Below are positions 14,101 through 27,396 of a stretch of 64,000 bases of DNA, one piece after another; positions within the stretch are counted from its first letter, which is position 1; every line of letters begins with the position of its first letter. Source of the DNA: Rhytidiadelphus loreus. Taxonomy: Eukaryota; Streptophyta; Bryopsida; Hypnales; Hylocomiaceae. The position numbers were made by a program, and so were the translations under genes. The stretch spans positions 28,934,760-28,998,759 of the forward strand of contig OX344762.1 of the NCBI GenBank assembly GCA_947034895.1, in the 5' to 3' direction. Under the pieces are notes generated by a model, which saw only the letters and a program-made list of their open reading frames with translations, had not been told where the DNA came from and did not search any database.

Positions 14101-17100
14101 TTGTATTGACAAATTGGGCCAAGTTAAAAAAGGGGGAGGGCAATGCCTCTCCAAGTCTAAGCTACTATTGGGTAGCTCATTGAAAAAGAGCCATGAGGGG
14201 TTGAGGCTAGGAACCCACTAGAATTCTAAGTGTCGAACCTCAATCCTCTTGTCTTCTTTACTATGCCCAAATGTTAAAAAATCAAATTTAAATAAAAAAT
14301 TTGCATATTGTGTGTCTATTGTTTGTTTTTGCTTTGTAGAAGAATGGCAAGTTGTAGGGACATCTTCCAACTTTGAGAATGTTGCCAACGTTTTGTGCTT
14401 TGCTAGTTTGCTTGAATTTGAGGACATGTCTCCTTGTCCTTTATTCTTGATGTTACATTTGGTTCTTCCGTAGGTTGTAGATATTTTTGTTGTGAAGCCT
14501 CATCTTCTAATATTGTAGTTGATGTGATTGATTTGTTGTAGCCCGACATGTGTTGCAAAATTCCTTTCATGGTATCCATTTTCTTTATAGCAAAATGATA
14601 AAGAAATAGGTCAATATTAACAAGACCTCCTTTTTAGTTTATCAATCAAGTATTGTATATTTGAACTAATGACTTGAATACCTTATAAATAGGTTCAAGT
14701 AAGACATAATAAAAAACCCTACTTCTAAATCTAAAAAAGTCTCTACATGAATTACATCACGAACCTTTGTTTTTTTTACTTTGTACATAATGTTGAAGAA
14801 TAAAATTTCAATAAAAGATTTGCATACTCTATGTCTACTATTTGCTTTTGCTTTGTAGAAAAACAGTGTCATCATCCGTTATTCTTATTCTTACATTTGG
14901 CTCTTTCATAGGTTGTAGGTCTTTTTGTTTTGAATTCTCATCTTTTAATACACTAGTTGTTGATATTGATTTTTGGTAGGATGCGTTTTGAAATAATTTT
15001 TTCATGACATAGTACTTAGTCTACCATTTTTTTATGATTGTGAATGTAAGAACACAACTAACAATTCTTTAATTGAGAACTTAAGATATTTGAATGGAGG
15101 TGATCAATTTTTTTATATAAAAATGACATATATAGAAGGAAGAATTTTTTACAATATATATGCTTTCCACCTCTCTTTTTATTTATAATTAAAAATAATA
15201 TAAATTTTTTTCATTCCTAATCAAAGTAGAAGTTCTCATTTATAGTCAAAGAAAAAGTTCTTCATTCATAATCAAAATAAAAGATATCATTTATGGTAAA
15301 AAAATGAAGTACAAATTTTCATTGATTAAAAAACTAAGCAAAAAATAAATATAATAGAAGGTGGTTCATCTTCCAAAAAAATTAAATATTAAATTTAGAA
15401 TTATTGAAGTGGTAACCCCTAAATGCCTAAGATTCTCCTATTAGGTGCATAGTGACAAAAGGCACAATCTAGCAATTAATTAATTCACTGAAATCAGTGA
15501 ATGAATTGTGCTTGTCAATTATATTTTGTATACCCCCCTCCTACTTATAGCTATTGGAAAGTTGTTGTCATTGCAATTAATATGGGATATCGTCTCCATA
15601 TTCCATATATGTTTCATATCTTCTCTATTTGTATATACATTGTATGATATGAATGTGCCATATATAATATACTTGTATGTATTATGTGTATCATAAGTAT
15701 TTTATTTAGCATATCATATCCGTATCACAAATCCTAACTCTATTCGACAGCCAAGATTATCTATTTAATGACTTGATCAATGACAACTTTTTTTTATTGG
15801 TATTGTTGATTGACGACATTGGAGGGTGGGGGCATTTTTCCACATCAAGATCAATGGCTCTGAATTTTTTCACAAGAGAAAAAGTTGCAAGAATAGGAGT
15901 TGTTTGCATTTGTTGGATGCATAGTTGCTTCCATATCCTACCACTGCTTTTAGGCATCCAATGCATGCAACTTTTCAAATACTTTGTATTTATGAATTCA
16001 AATAAAAAGTTAGTGAATTAACACTCTAACATGCTAGCCTCCAATGTGATTGCTTAAGATTCATCAAATCTAACACATGTACAAAATCCTTGGATTATTA
16101 TGTTTTAAATCTTCAAATATAAGAATAATAGTTTGGTAAACGGAAACTAGTGGTTCTAATTTTAACCTCATATGACCTGGGGGACTTCAAAAAAACTTAA
16201 ATTGGGGGCTATAAAATACGTATTGTACAACTTTTGGGGGAATATTTTATCAAAAGAAATTACATTATACATTATACATCATACATAAAAATCATCAATA
16301 TGTTGTGATTTGAAAAAATATTTATAAATATATTTCAAATCAAATTCAAGTCACTTCACTCTAAAGATTCATCAAAAATAAAATTTGCATATTTAGTGCA
16401 TGAGTTTAAAAATGATTAGTTGCACTTTCATCTTGCTTTGAGTGTTTGGGATGTTTTAATGATTTTAGTTTAATAAAAGATAAATGGTTTACATTAGAAA
16501 TTTTTTGCATCTTAGAATTTTTTTGCATCTTGCATAGGTTGAAAGACACACAAATTGTTTTTTTATCATTACTTAACATAATCTCAATGCAAGCAAGTTC
16601 AATCTCTTTGATTGCTTTGAGATCTCAAAATTTTCACACCAAAAGAACAAACTACACTTGTAGCTACTACAAGAAGGTTATTTCATTTTACCAATAGTTC
16701 ATTTACATTTCTCCCTTGACATCATAAAGAATTTTTTACACATGCAATTTATATGTGTTTTCTTATATACTTACAGCTATTGTATACAAAGATAAAGGCA
16801 ATTGTTAGAATTCAAATACTATCTTGGCTCATCTCACTAATCATTAGTGGCCTACATTGTGATTAAATCACGTATTACATTGTCCTTATTAGAAAAATAT
16901 GAGACCCTTCCACGACCAATAACATATTCTATTTATATGTACAATAAGAATCAATATGTATAGACATTTGGACCTATGAATTTTTCAAATGCTGCTAAAA
17001 TTGATGTGCCAACTTGACCCTAGATTCTCATGAATAAATACTGTACGTTTTGGCAAAAATCTATTGGGGTTAGTTTAGAAACATGTCACAATTAGATGTG

Positions 17101-20100
17101 CTTATCTTACTACTTATTCATGAAAAATAACATTGCAAATTGAATCACATTTGTATGCTTTAATCTATCGGTCAATACTTAAAGAATGCATACAAAAAAG
17201 GTTTTATTATGATTTTATATAAAGTGGATTACTACAAGATAAAGGGATTTTTCAAATGAGTTTTTAAGTATAATCCTAAACACAAGATTATAAGTAATGA
17301 CTTTTAAGGAGATTTTCAGTAAAAATTTACTGAAAATTTAATTATACCCTAGTGCTTACATTTTTGGTTAAAGTTCCATTAATGAGTATCAAGAGAATCC
17401 TCAAAAATTGCAAAGAAGAAGGTGGTTTTTCTCTTGTGTTTACACCATTAATTATTAAATTACTTCTCAATTTTTTAAATAAAAAATCTCTTAAATTTAT
17501 ATTTCCATACAATGTTACAAAAACATTGAGGCCAAAAATCTCAAACATTTAAAAATAAATAAAATGATTTTGCTTGTAATTAAATGTGGATCTAGATGTA
17601 TATTTCATTTATCACTTTCAACAACATCATTGGTATGTGGGATTGCATTCCTTTATTAGACAATGCACTAAGCTATGCCGAAATCAAAAAACAATGGATG
17701 ATCTTAAGAGATAATTTTTTCACTCTCGATGGAAATGAGTGCAATAAAATAGGTATTAGTTATTCGGGCTTTCGAAATCAACCTGGACAAAAATGCAATG
17801 AACCTCAAAATACTTGTTTGGCTTCACAAATTAAGGATTATTGGGATGTAAGTATTTTTCAATTAAATTTGCATTTATTCACGCAATATTTTTCTGCTTC
17901 TAAAAAAATGATGATTTTATTTTGTTGATTTCAATAATTATATAATATTTATATTAAATCTTTCATCATTTTAAGGTTTTTTCTTATTGGCATTTTTAAT
18001 ACCTATAATATTTGTTTCAAATATTGTAGAACACATTACTTCCAAACATTCTCATTTTTTATTTAATGTGAATTATAAAAATTTACAATTTTTAATATTT
18101 TGGAATATTTGGCATTTATGTTTTCAACATTGAAATTAGTTGCATATACTCTTTATGATGCATACAAGGTTTAACACTCTAACCTCTAAAAATAAAGGGT
18201 AGTCAAAATTTCTAAAAACAAAGAGTCATGTTATAAAATATAGTTTTGAATAATAATTTAGTAGTAGTTTTGAATAATAATTTAGTAGTGACTATCATCA
18301 AAAGTTGTAAAGCATGACTTATAAATCACTTCTAATTACATAGTTTGATCTCTATAATATCAACAAACATTTACCAATTAATTTTTAAAAATTGTTCTAT
18401 TTAATTTAGTGCTTTTTGATAACCAATAAATATTTAATTATTATATTTCCAATATTTTTTCATTCTATGTTTGAAACCTAAAGTTCTAATTTTTGCCATT
18501 AGAAATATCATTATCATATTTATACATCAAAAGTCTTTCAAAGGTCATTTTTTGATTTAGGGTAGTGATAAAGTTAGTTCTTGAAGTGAAACAAATTTGT
18601 ATTCTTTCTTCCAAAGAATATTTTTCAAGATTCATATTCAAAATCTATTTTGAACATAAACACAAAACTAATGCATGTTTCTTTTATAGATGGAATGAAT
18701 GAAGAAAATAAGTCTTAGAACATATGGAATATGTTGAAGTCATTAATCATCTAAAATTTGCATTGCTTGTCTACAAGAAATTAGAGTATTATTTGACTTG
18801 TAAAGATTCAATATTGTAGGAGATTGTAATCTTATATTTCTAGTCATGCTTTTCGTGATGTATGCCTCCCTACATCTTTGGGTATATAATAACATGTGCA
18901 CTATACCAATTTATGAGTAAATCATAAACTATTATGGTTTATTATCTTTATTTTCAATGTTCTTTCTATTTGAAAGAAATGATGATTCATGAGATTAGAT
19001 AAAGAACTAAGAAATATTTCCTTCAGTACTACTAAGTACATCAAAGGGTGCATTTTACTTCTACTAATAAATACTCTTAAATCAAACTAGAATACATATT
19101 TTTGGTCTAATAATCTGTATGAAATTGTGAAATTCAGAGGGAATTGATTGAATTGAATCATGGCACTCCAAAATCATCAGCCATAGTCTATGGTGACATA
19201 GATGTAAAAGTAGATGTACATATCTATCAACTTAATAAATTTATGAATATTTGTAATTTAAATTTCAAATATGAATTTTTTGAAATTTGAATATGAAAAT
19301 ATAAATACTTATATTTGTAAAGGAAGAAGTTGTAAAAATAATATATGCATTGTCTCGTCTACATTCAGCTCCTAGCTTGGTTTTGGTATGCTCCAATTGT
19401 TTTACAATGGTCACAAAATTTTCCTTTCATATTTAAAAATGATAGAGATAGAAATAGAAAAAATTTATACTTGTTTACCATTATTGAATAAAACTATAAG
19501 AACCTTATGTATATTGCAGAGTTTTAGTGATGATGCAAATAGACAAGTGTTTGGAATAGTAGTTACTGAAGTTATGACTTCAGTTGTAACAGTTGAAGTT
19601 GAAGCTGCCGACGTGGAGTTTGTAGTCAATCGGTAAAAAATAAGTGTTTATCATTTATTCTATGGTATTCAATAAAGGATTTTATTGTAGAAAATGAATT
19701 CATATACTTCCAATGTTTACATGCATAAACTCTTATTTTTGAATTATAATATTAAGAATTAAATGCATGTTTCTACTAAAGAATTCTTGATAAATAACAA
19801 AAGTAATTAATTGTCAAGAAAGGTTGGTACAAATTCAAATCAAGATATTATGTTGTATTCTAATAGATTCAAATGTCTTTTTCAACTTTATATTAATTTA
19901 TAAAACAAAATTAAATGACATGGTCAAATGTAATAAAACATTTAACCGTTTGAGTTCTATCAATAAAAGAATTTCATCAAAATTGATTTTTATTAACTAA
20001 AAAAATTAAAACATATCCAATTTCAAAAAAATTATTGTAATTGCAATTGAGTAGTTATTATCTTTATGTTACATTCTCATGTGTTCAATATCTATCAATT

Positions 20101-23100
20101 ATCATTTGAAACTTTTAAAATTTCAAAATTAAAAGAATATCTTTTGTATTTCAATTTTGTTTAGTTTTTTTTAGTTAAATCTATAATTTAATAATAATCT
20201 TTAGATTATCATTTTGAATTGATGTTTGTTTTTTAAAAGCACCCATAAAATACTTATAGGAATTCATTTTGAAAGATGATGTCCACTAGAACTACAGTCA
20301 AAGTTAATTCAATTAGTGCAAGTCACACTGATTTTTTTTATTTCATATTTTGAACCAAAGAAGATAGTCCTTTTTTCATATTAGTCACTAAATGTTTAAA
20401 AAATAAAGCAATTTTAAGTAGAAAAATGAAATATAAAACAATTCGTGAATCTCACATGACATGAGTTAACACTTAACATGTGTAATAATTTTCTATGTGT
20501 ATGATATTTTGTAGCCCGGAAAATATAATTGATACAAATTTTTAATTTTGTACTGAAATTTTTTATTATAAATAGAAAATTACTTTTTCATTTTTTATTA
20601 GATAATGTAAAATGTCGTAGTTTTATTTTTAAGTAGTATGAAACTCATTTTTAAATTTAGTACCTTGAATGTAATGGATGAATTTATTATACCTTGATTA
20701 TATAAAACAGATCACCAGGTAAAATTTTGAGTTCTACCGTTCCAACATTTGAAGCATCTACACGATATGGACACATGGATGTTGTTATACAAAATACGGG
20801 GACTATACCATCAGAATATAGAGTGCAGGTATTTCTAACAATATTTATTGTAATTGTTAATTGTACTTGCCTATAATGAAATGATGTAATTAAAAATATT
20901 GATATGAATTTAGTTTTTTAAATTTATATTTTCAATATCCCTAATCATGTGTGTATTTTGTACTTCAATTGTTATAAAAAATATTGTGACATTTTTTCTA
21001 CTCTAATTTTATAAGAAGTTTATTATTCATTTGTACTTGTAGATATTCAATAAAAATTTCTTTATTTAAAAATAAATAAATAATACTTTTGAAAATTAAA
21101 ATTTAGAAAAAAACAAATAATCTTAATCAAAATATAAGATGAATTTGATTACCTAGTTTATCAAATGCAATGAGAAATTATTATATGATATATATTTGTC
21201 TTGACTTTTTTTGTCTCTAATTTTTGTTTTAAAGTCATTTCTTGAATCATTTAGTCAAATGTCAAATCTTAGAAGTTTGGTTGTCAATAGTTTACATTGC
21301 ATCTTATATCCATTATTATAAGTAGGGGATAGAGAAAGAAATATCAAATCTCAATAAAGCTCCAAGAAGAAATGTGTTTCTTTAGCTCATGGAAATTAAA
21401 AACTAAAGTATTTGATTATATTCTTTAATTTCAAAGAATATAATTTTGAAAGAAAAGACCTGAATAATTTAGGTGTTACATATATTTTTAAGTTCATTAC
21501 ATTAACAATTTATTTTTGAAAGCACTGAAATATTAGTTTTATAAAATCATTAATATCAGTTTATAAAAATTTCAAATTTAATTTTGGACTCTATAGTTTT
21601 GATTTGTCATATGACACCAATCAAAAAATCAAATTACATATAATATATGCATGTTTAAATCAAAGTATTTTAATAAAAATTAATAATATTAAATGAAGAA
21701 ATCAGTAAAATGTATTAGAATTCCGTTGATGAAATTTATGAAGTAATTTATCTTTTAAATTCCCTTTTAAAATAATATTCAAAAATCTAGTACCAATATT
21801 GATTAACTTTATAATTATAAATCTTAATGAAATTTTTATATTAAATTATTAAATTAAAACATAAAAATATTAGCTTCAATGAAAATTATACTACTATTAA
21901 TAACATCTTAATTTTTTGATTTAATTTAATTTTTGAAATTCTAAAATATTCAAACCTCAATTTTTGAATGTGTTTATAGGTTCATGGTTGCTCTAGTGGC
22001 ATAATGGATCCGGAGGTGAGCATTTTCTTGCATTCAAGTTGATAAATTCATTCTATAAGATTAAAAAAAATTGTAGTAGCAGAGAGAATGATTCATGCAA
22101 TAATAAAATGTACTATATATAATATTTTTGGCAAGAAGAAAAGGCAAAAAGGTAAGTTTCTACTTAAAAAAAAAAAATAAAGTTCAAAGGTCAAAATATC
22201 TATTTGAACTTCTCAAATATAATCTCTTGTTTTTCAATTGAAGTTTATCGTTGTACTCACAAACTTGAGACCAATAAGTTTAAGCCCTAATGTTTATCCA
22301 TCTTGCCATAGAGTAATAAGTTTGATATCAAAAGTTTCATTCTACAATATCTTTTGGTACGACTAGTCTAACTATTTCCAATAGTGCTCATTTTTGGAAT
22401 TGTAGGCTTGATAATTAGCCTTTCAAACTCAAAACTTTCAATTTTGTTATTTTTTCCCCTAATTAGGCCAATTAATCATCTAATATAGTGTTAACTGTGG
22501 CAAAAAGCAAATATTAATCTAAATAGGCATAAGTATGTGTGAAACCAAGTTGTTTAGTTGGGTAGTTGCCTTGCAAAAATTGAAAAGCCAATTTGGTAGA
22601 AGTTGTTGTCAATTGCTAGGCATGGACTATTTACGTGATTTTGTTGACCATTTTGGATGACATCCACTACCTAGTTTGAGTGTGAGAGTCCTTGCCATGA
22701 GTGGTTGTGTAATTTCAAACTTTAATTAATGTGATGGATTTCTTGTGCCAATTTGGAATGTATGCTTTATGATGTATGGTTGGCTAATTGTGTAGAAGTA
22801 GTATAATAAAATTTGGCAAAAAATAACGCAATGGAATTTTTTTTTTCAATAGTATATTATATGCCCCAAAATTCTCAAAATTTCAATCAAAAAACTAAAA
22901 GCAATTATCAACTACAAGTGTTTTGGAAGTGTACTAAATAGTGGTCAAAAGAACCACATCAAATCTCCATTGCAGTTTCTTTTAACAAGTTTTAATATAG
23001 TAAATTGTTGCTTGTGTAGATGTTTAGTGTTGTGATTGTGTTTCTGATTTGAAATTGTGTTATGTGTATGAATGTGACAATTTGTGATTTGGCTTGATGA

Positions 23101-26100
23101 TTTGGTGTTAGTTTTTGAGTGGGAGTAACTTCTTGTCTCCATTGATTACAATTGGATTTATATTGCATTAGAATGTGGTGTCGTATATAGACCGTTGAAT
23201 TGGAATTTGTTTTGCTTCATGTGTGTTTGAATGTAAATGTATGCCTATGTGTACGTTGCCAAGTTGGATGTTTGAATGAGATTTAAAGAATTGCATTAAA
23301 GATGTATTAAATTGAAGTGTATGAATGTGTGTGCTGAGAGTCCAAGTTGGTGTGTTATGTTTGAATTGTGATTACAAGTCTATATTGCACCAAATTAGAT
23401 GTTATCAATACATGTTGTTTTTACTAAAAATTAAACCAATGTAGAAAATCTTCTATCGGAGTGAGTATTTTGAATAAATGGTTGTGTGAATTGATTGAGC
23501 ATAATATTGTAATAGTTGGAATTATTGTAATATGAGTGTGCTAAGCAAAGGAGATTTGAGTTGAAAAAAACTCCAAATAGGAGGATTAATCTATGTGAAT
23601 GTCTACCAAGTTGGAAATTTCTATGAGTAATTGGCTCACATGTTATAGTTATAGAGAGTGAATAGTGAGCGGAATTGGAAAGTACTAGGCATTTGTATTT
23701 GATTGTAAGTTTATCTATGAAATTGGATATTGATTTGAAAGCTTGGTGAGAAGATTGTGTGTGAATGCTAGGTGGCTAAAAGTTGCAATTGTCCAAATTG
23801 GAGTGTAAGTTATAGTTGAACAAAACAAGTCAATTCTAAATTGGCAGAAAGAAGAGTAATTTTTTTGTCAAAATGAGTAGGCAAAGGTTGTCAGTAATTC
23901 CAAGAGTATTATAGCGGACTTGGTGAAGAAGCATCCAAGTGATCCTAAGGAAAGAATAGCAATGAGAATCAAGCCAAGTTCAAAGAACAACAAGAGGAAT
24001 TCTAATTGGGTGTCTAAAGAATGGAGTGCCAAATTGCATACTATTAGATCAAATGGTGAGGAATAGCAATTGTCTAGTTGAAATAAATTCTTCTTGTCCA
24101 TGTGTTGTGATTTCAAATTCAAATTGTCTTATAGCAAACTACTTAGTTATGGTCTCTTTGAGCAAACTTTACACTAGGATTTGGATTTCTAATTGAATCT
24201 CAAAAGTCTTTCTACATGAATGATATAAGCTATGTCGGCTTATTGAGTGACTTTAGTTGTGTACCTTGTAAGTACCAGTGACCACTTTAATTTATTGCCT
24301 CAACTCTTATCAACACTATTTTTTTAAAAACTTAAAGGGTTGTTAAAACTCAAAAGTATAAAGATGGTAGGATAGATAGAAAAATATAATTTTTATAAGT
24401 AATTTATGAAGAGTAGTTGGGGCTCTCTAGGCATATATATCACCATTCAACTAAACAATGTTAAAATAAACTCTATCAAATCATAATTCCACAAACTCCA
24501 AAATTCCTCTAAAAATCAAGCCCATCTACTATAGAGGTCTCTGTTATAGAACCAATAGCCTTTAATATATTTAAGCCTTAATTTTGCGATGTTTTGAGAT
24601 CCACAAGTAATTCAAAACACTTTTTTCCAAAGCAATGCTAAAATCTTCATATTTTTCAATTTTTTGGTGAATTCAATTATAAAACCTTTGATTAACTTGT
24701 TCAAGTATATCCTCCTAAAAATTTTAAATGAAAATCATTGTAAGATCATATTAATGTTGAACCTTAAAAAATTATATTTTTATAGCCCTTACTCGCTTAC
24801 CAAAGTTAAAATTTTGTATATCAACATTACTAGTAAAAGATTCATTTGTTCAAGTATTTCACATTTTCTACAACATGTTGGAAAATAAGTCGATGGTTCA
24901 TCTAAGAGATTAACAAAAAAACAGATTATGAATATTTGTCTTTATGACATAATCAAGTTTTATGATGAAAGATAAATCTAAATAGCTAATAAATTAGACT
25001 TTAAATTTAGAAATATCTATCCAATGGTAAAGATGTTTTATTTAGACAAGGCAATTAGGCATATCTTATTCTTTTATTTTTATTTTTATTCAATTGAGCT
25101 AATTTTAAAAAACTTAAAGTATTTTTGCCTTCACTACACTCAAAACAAAACTCTTAGAAATTTTCATCTCATTAAATAGAATGATTAGAGAAATTGTGTA
25201 CATTTAAGTCTATCTAACTTTAAAAAATTATAATAAAAAACTAAAAACTAAAATGATTGATTTGACATTAAAATTGAAAAAAATTAATTAGTTTTTGTTA
25301 TACTTATTTGAATGATATGAAACAAAAATTTACATGTAAAACAAGATAATTAAGAGTTATCCTATAAAATTTGTGTAGAAATCCAAAAAAACTAAATTGG
25401 TAGAATCTACCCAAATTTACAAAAAGCTTCAAATAAGTTCTATAGTCTTATATAGGAACAAATATGTTGGCCACAACAATATGCCCAAACAACTTTGCCC
25501 AAGACCAAAAGCACCTTTCTAATGTGAAAAAACCTACAACTATTGATCTGCTTATGAAAAAAATGCTTCTTCCAATACTATTGTCGTTGATTGCACTATC
25601 TTAAGAGATGATCTTGGCTATCAAGATTAGGATTTATAGATATGATATAGATATTTAATATAGAATATGATATATAAAATACATATGGGTATTGAATACA
25701 ATATAGTAATTTTGTTATACTAAATACATACAACATGCTTATATTATATATACACACACGAGTATTGATAATGCTACATAATACAAATGTCAATTGTTGT
25801 CACAACAACTTTCAAAAAACTATAAATATAGGGTGGGGGTATAAAGTGTATTACACAAGCACAATTAAGTAATTCATTAATTTCAAAAGTGAATTAATTA
25901 ATTAGTAGAAGTGGTAGTTTCATACGCAATGACAATGAGCCCAAAAGATGCAACTAGGCCATTTCCTACCCCTCCCCTCTTCCAAAAAATTGACAACCAT
26001 TAATTTAAAAAAAAAAATTCATGCCTTCCTCCAATGCCGTTGATCTTGAATACGGGATACATAATACCAAATACGGGATATGAGACATGGATATGAGATA

Positions 26101-27336
26101 CAAGATGTAGATACAAGTACAATACAAAAGACAGATATGGATATAAATACAAACAAATTTATCTCATATTGATTGGGTTGGGCCAAGTTACTCTCAAATT
26201 ACAAATAGAAGAAGGAGAGCTAGTCAGGATTAAGGTTAGGGTTTGGGTAGGGGGATTAGGGTGGGGAAAAAATATTTAAATTGAACTTAAATTGAGTACA
26301 TTGTAAGGAAATTTTAATTTCTTCACAATGTATTCAAAAGATAGAAGCATTGAATTTAATAACATTAAATTCCAGATAACAAGCACAATTAAGTGGTAGT
26401 TTGCACAATGTGCTCAAAACACACACATCTTACAAACTATGATCAATGACCAATCAAATATCATTTCTTGAAAGTTTTAGTCACCTCTGATGGAGTAATA
26501 ATATTAAATTAGAAAGGAATCATATACTAAATAATTGATATTTTTCATTGTGTTTTGTAATAGAATTAGACAAAAAAAAGTCATTTAAAATAAATTTAGT
26601 GCATTGAATATCATATCCATATTTAATGTAGACATGCAAGTTTTTGGGCGAGTGATTTTTTTTTCAAAAAACACATTTATATCCACTATTATTTGAATCT
26701 CATAATCTCTTTTTCTATTTGTCCAATTACAAATATTTTTTGTCCTCATTTACTATTGAAAAGAAGTGCTTCAAGATTATATGGTTACTTCTTAGTGATC
26801 AATGCCAAAATTACCTTTGAGCTTTCATAAGCAAAAATGTCAAAATTGCATTCCAAAAGAGGTGAAAATGGCCTTTAATATTTCTGGGTTAAATCTAAAA
26901 TGTTACGAACTCCTAGATCTTGAAGTTGGAAAAGAAATTTGAATCTCAAATTCTATGTATGTAATTGATATGAAGGTGGAAAAAAAAATCATACAATCAC
27001 AATTATTTTTCAATACACATTTTCATCCAAAATTATTCGTCCCAATGTGATCATTTTCGTCAATTTTTTGGATTGCAATGCAAAATACTTTAAAGGTGAA
27101 TAATTTTTTGCTTAATTGAATTTTTATATATTGTTTCATAAGTATCAAGAATTGGCCAATTAGAGCTATTCACCAAGAACTATTAACCTCACTACAAAGA
27201 GAGTGGCTTTTAGTTCTTATTAAAAATTAATTAATTACTTTTAAATTTTGAAAATTCCTTGAACAAATGTACAAGAGTGTCATTTGACAATCTATTCCAT
27301 GATTTAGAAAAAATTAAATTATATTTTAATTATTTA

Positions 27337-27396
<60 letters not shown>

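Larger units (their letters stand above)
8520..17659 (+). other. HAP2 intron (9.1 kb), largest of the gene
   Basis: Contains a G+C-richer block (about 11340-12350), a 50-bp perfect direct repeat pair (12089, 13459), a diverged duplication (14282/14800) and a repeat (15474-15762) whose inverted partner lies at 25603-25905. The short ORFs here are scattered on both strands and do not align to each other or to a family I know. Confidence 0.7.

Noticed and set aside
23879..24067. 61-codon Lys-rich open stretch on +, without start codon
   Set aside because: Composition is protein-like (HPSDPKERIAMRIKPSS), but I recognise no family, find no flanking frame or splice signals that fit, and it sits within a HAP2 intron. 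At most a gene or element fragment.
26227..26266. G-rich stretch with ttaggg- and tttggg-like words, possible interstitial telomere repeat
   Set aside because: Units are irregular (gttaggg, tttgggtaggg, attagggtgggg), with no tandem TTTAGGG array.
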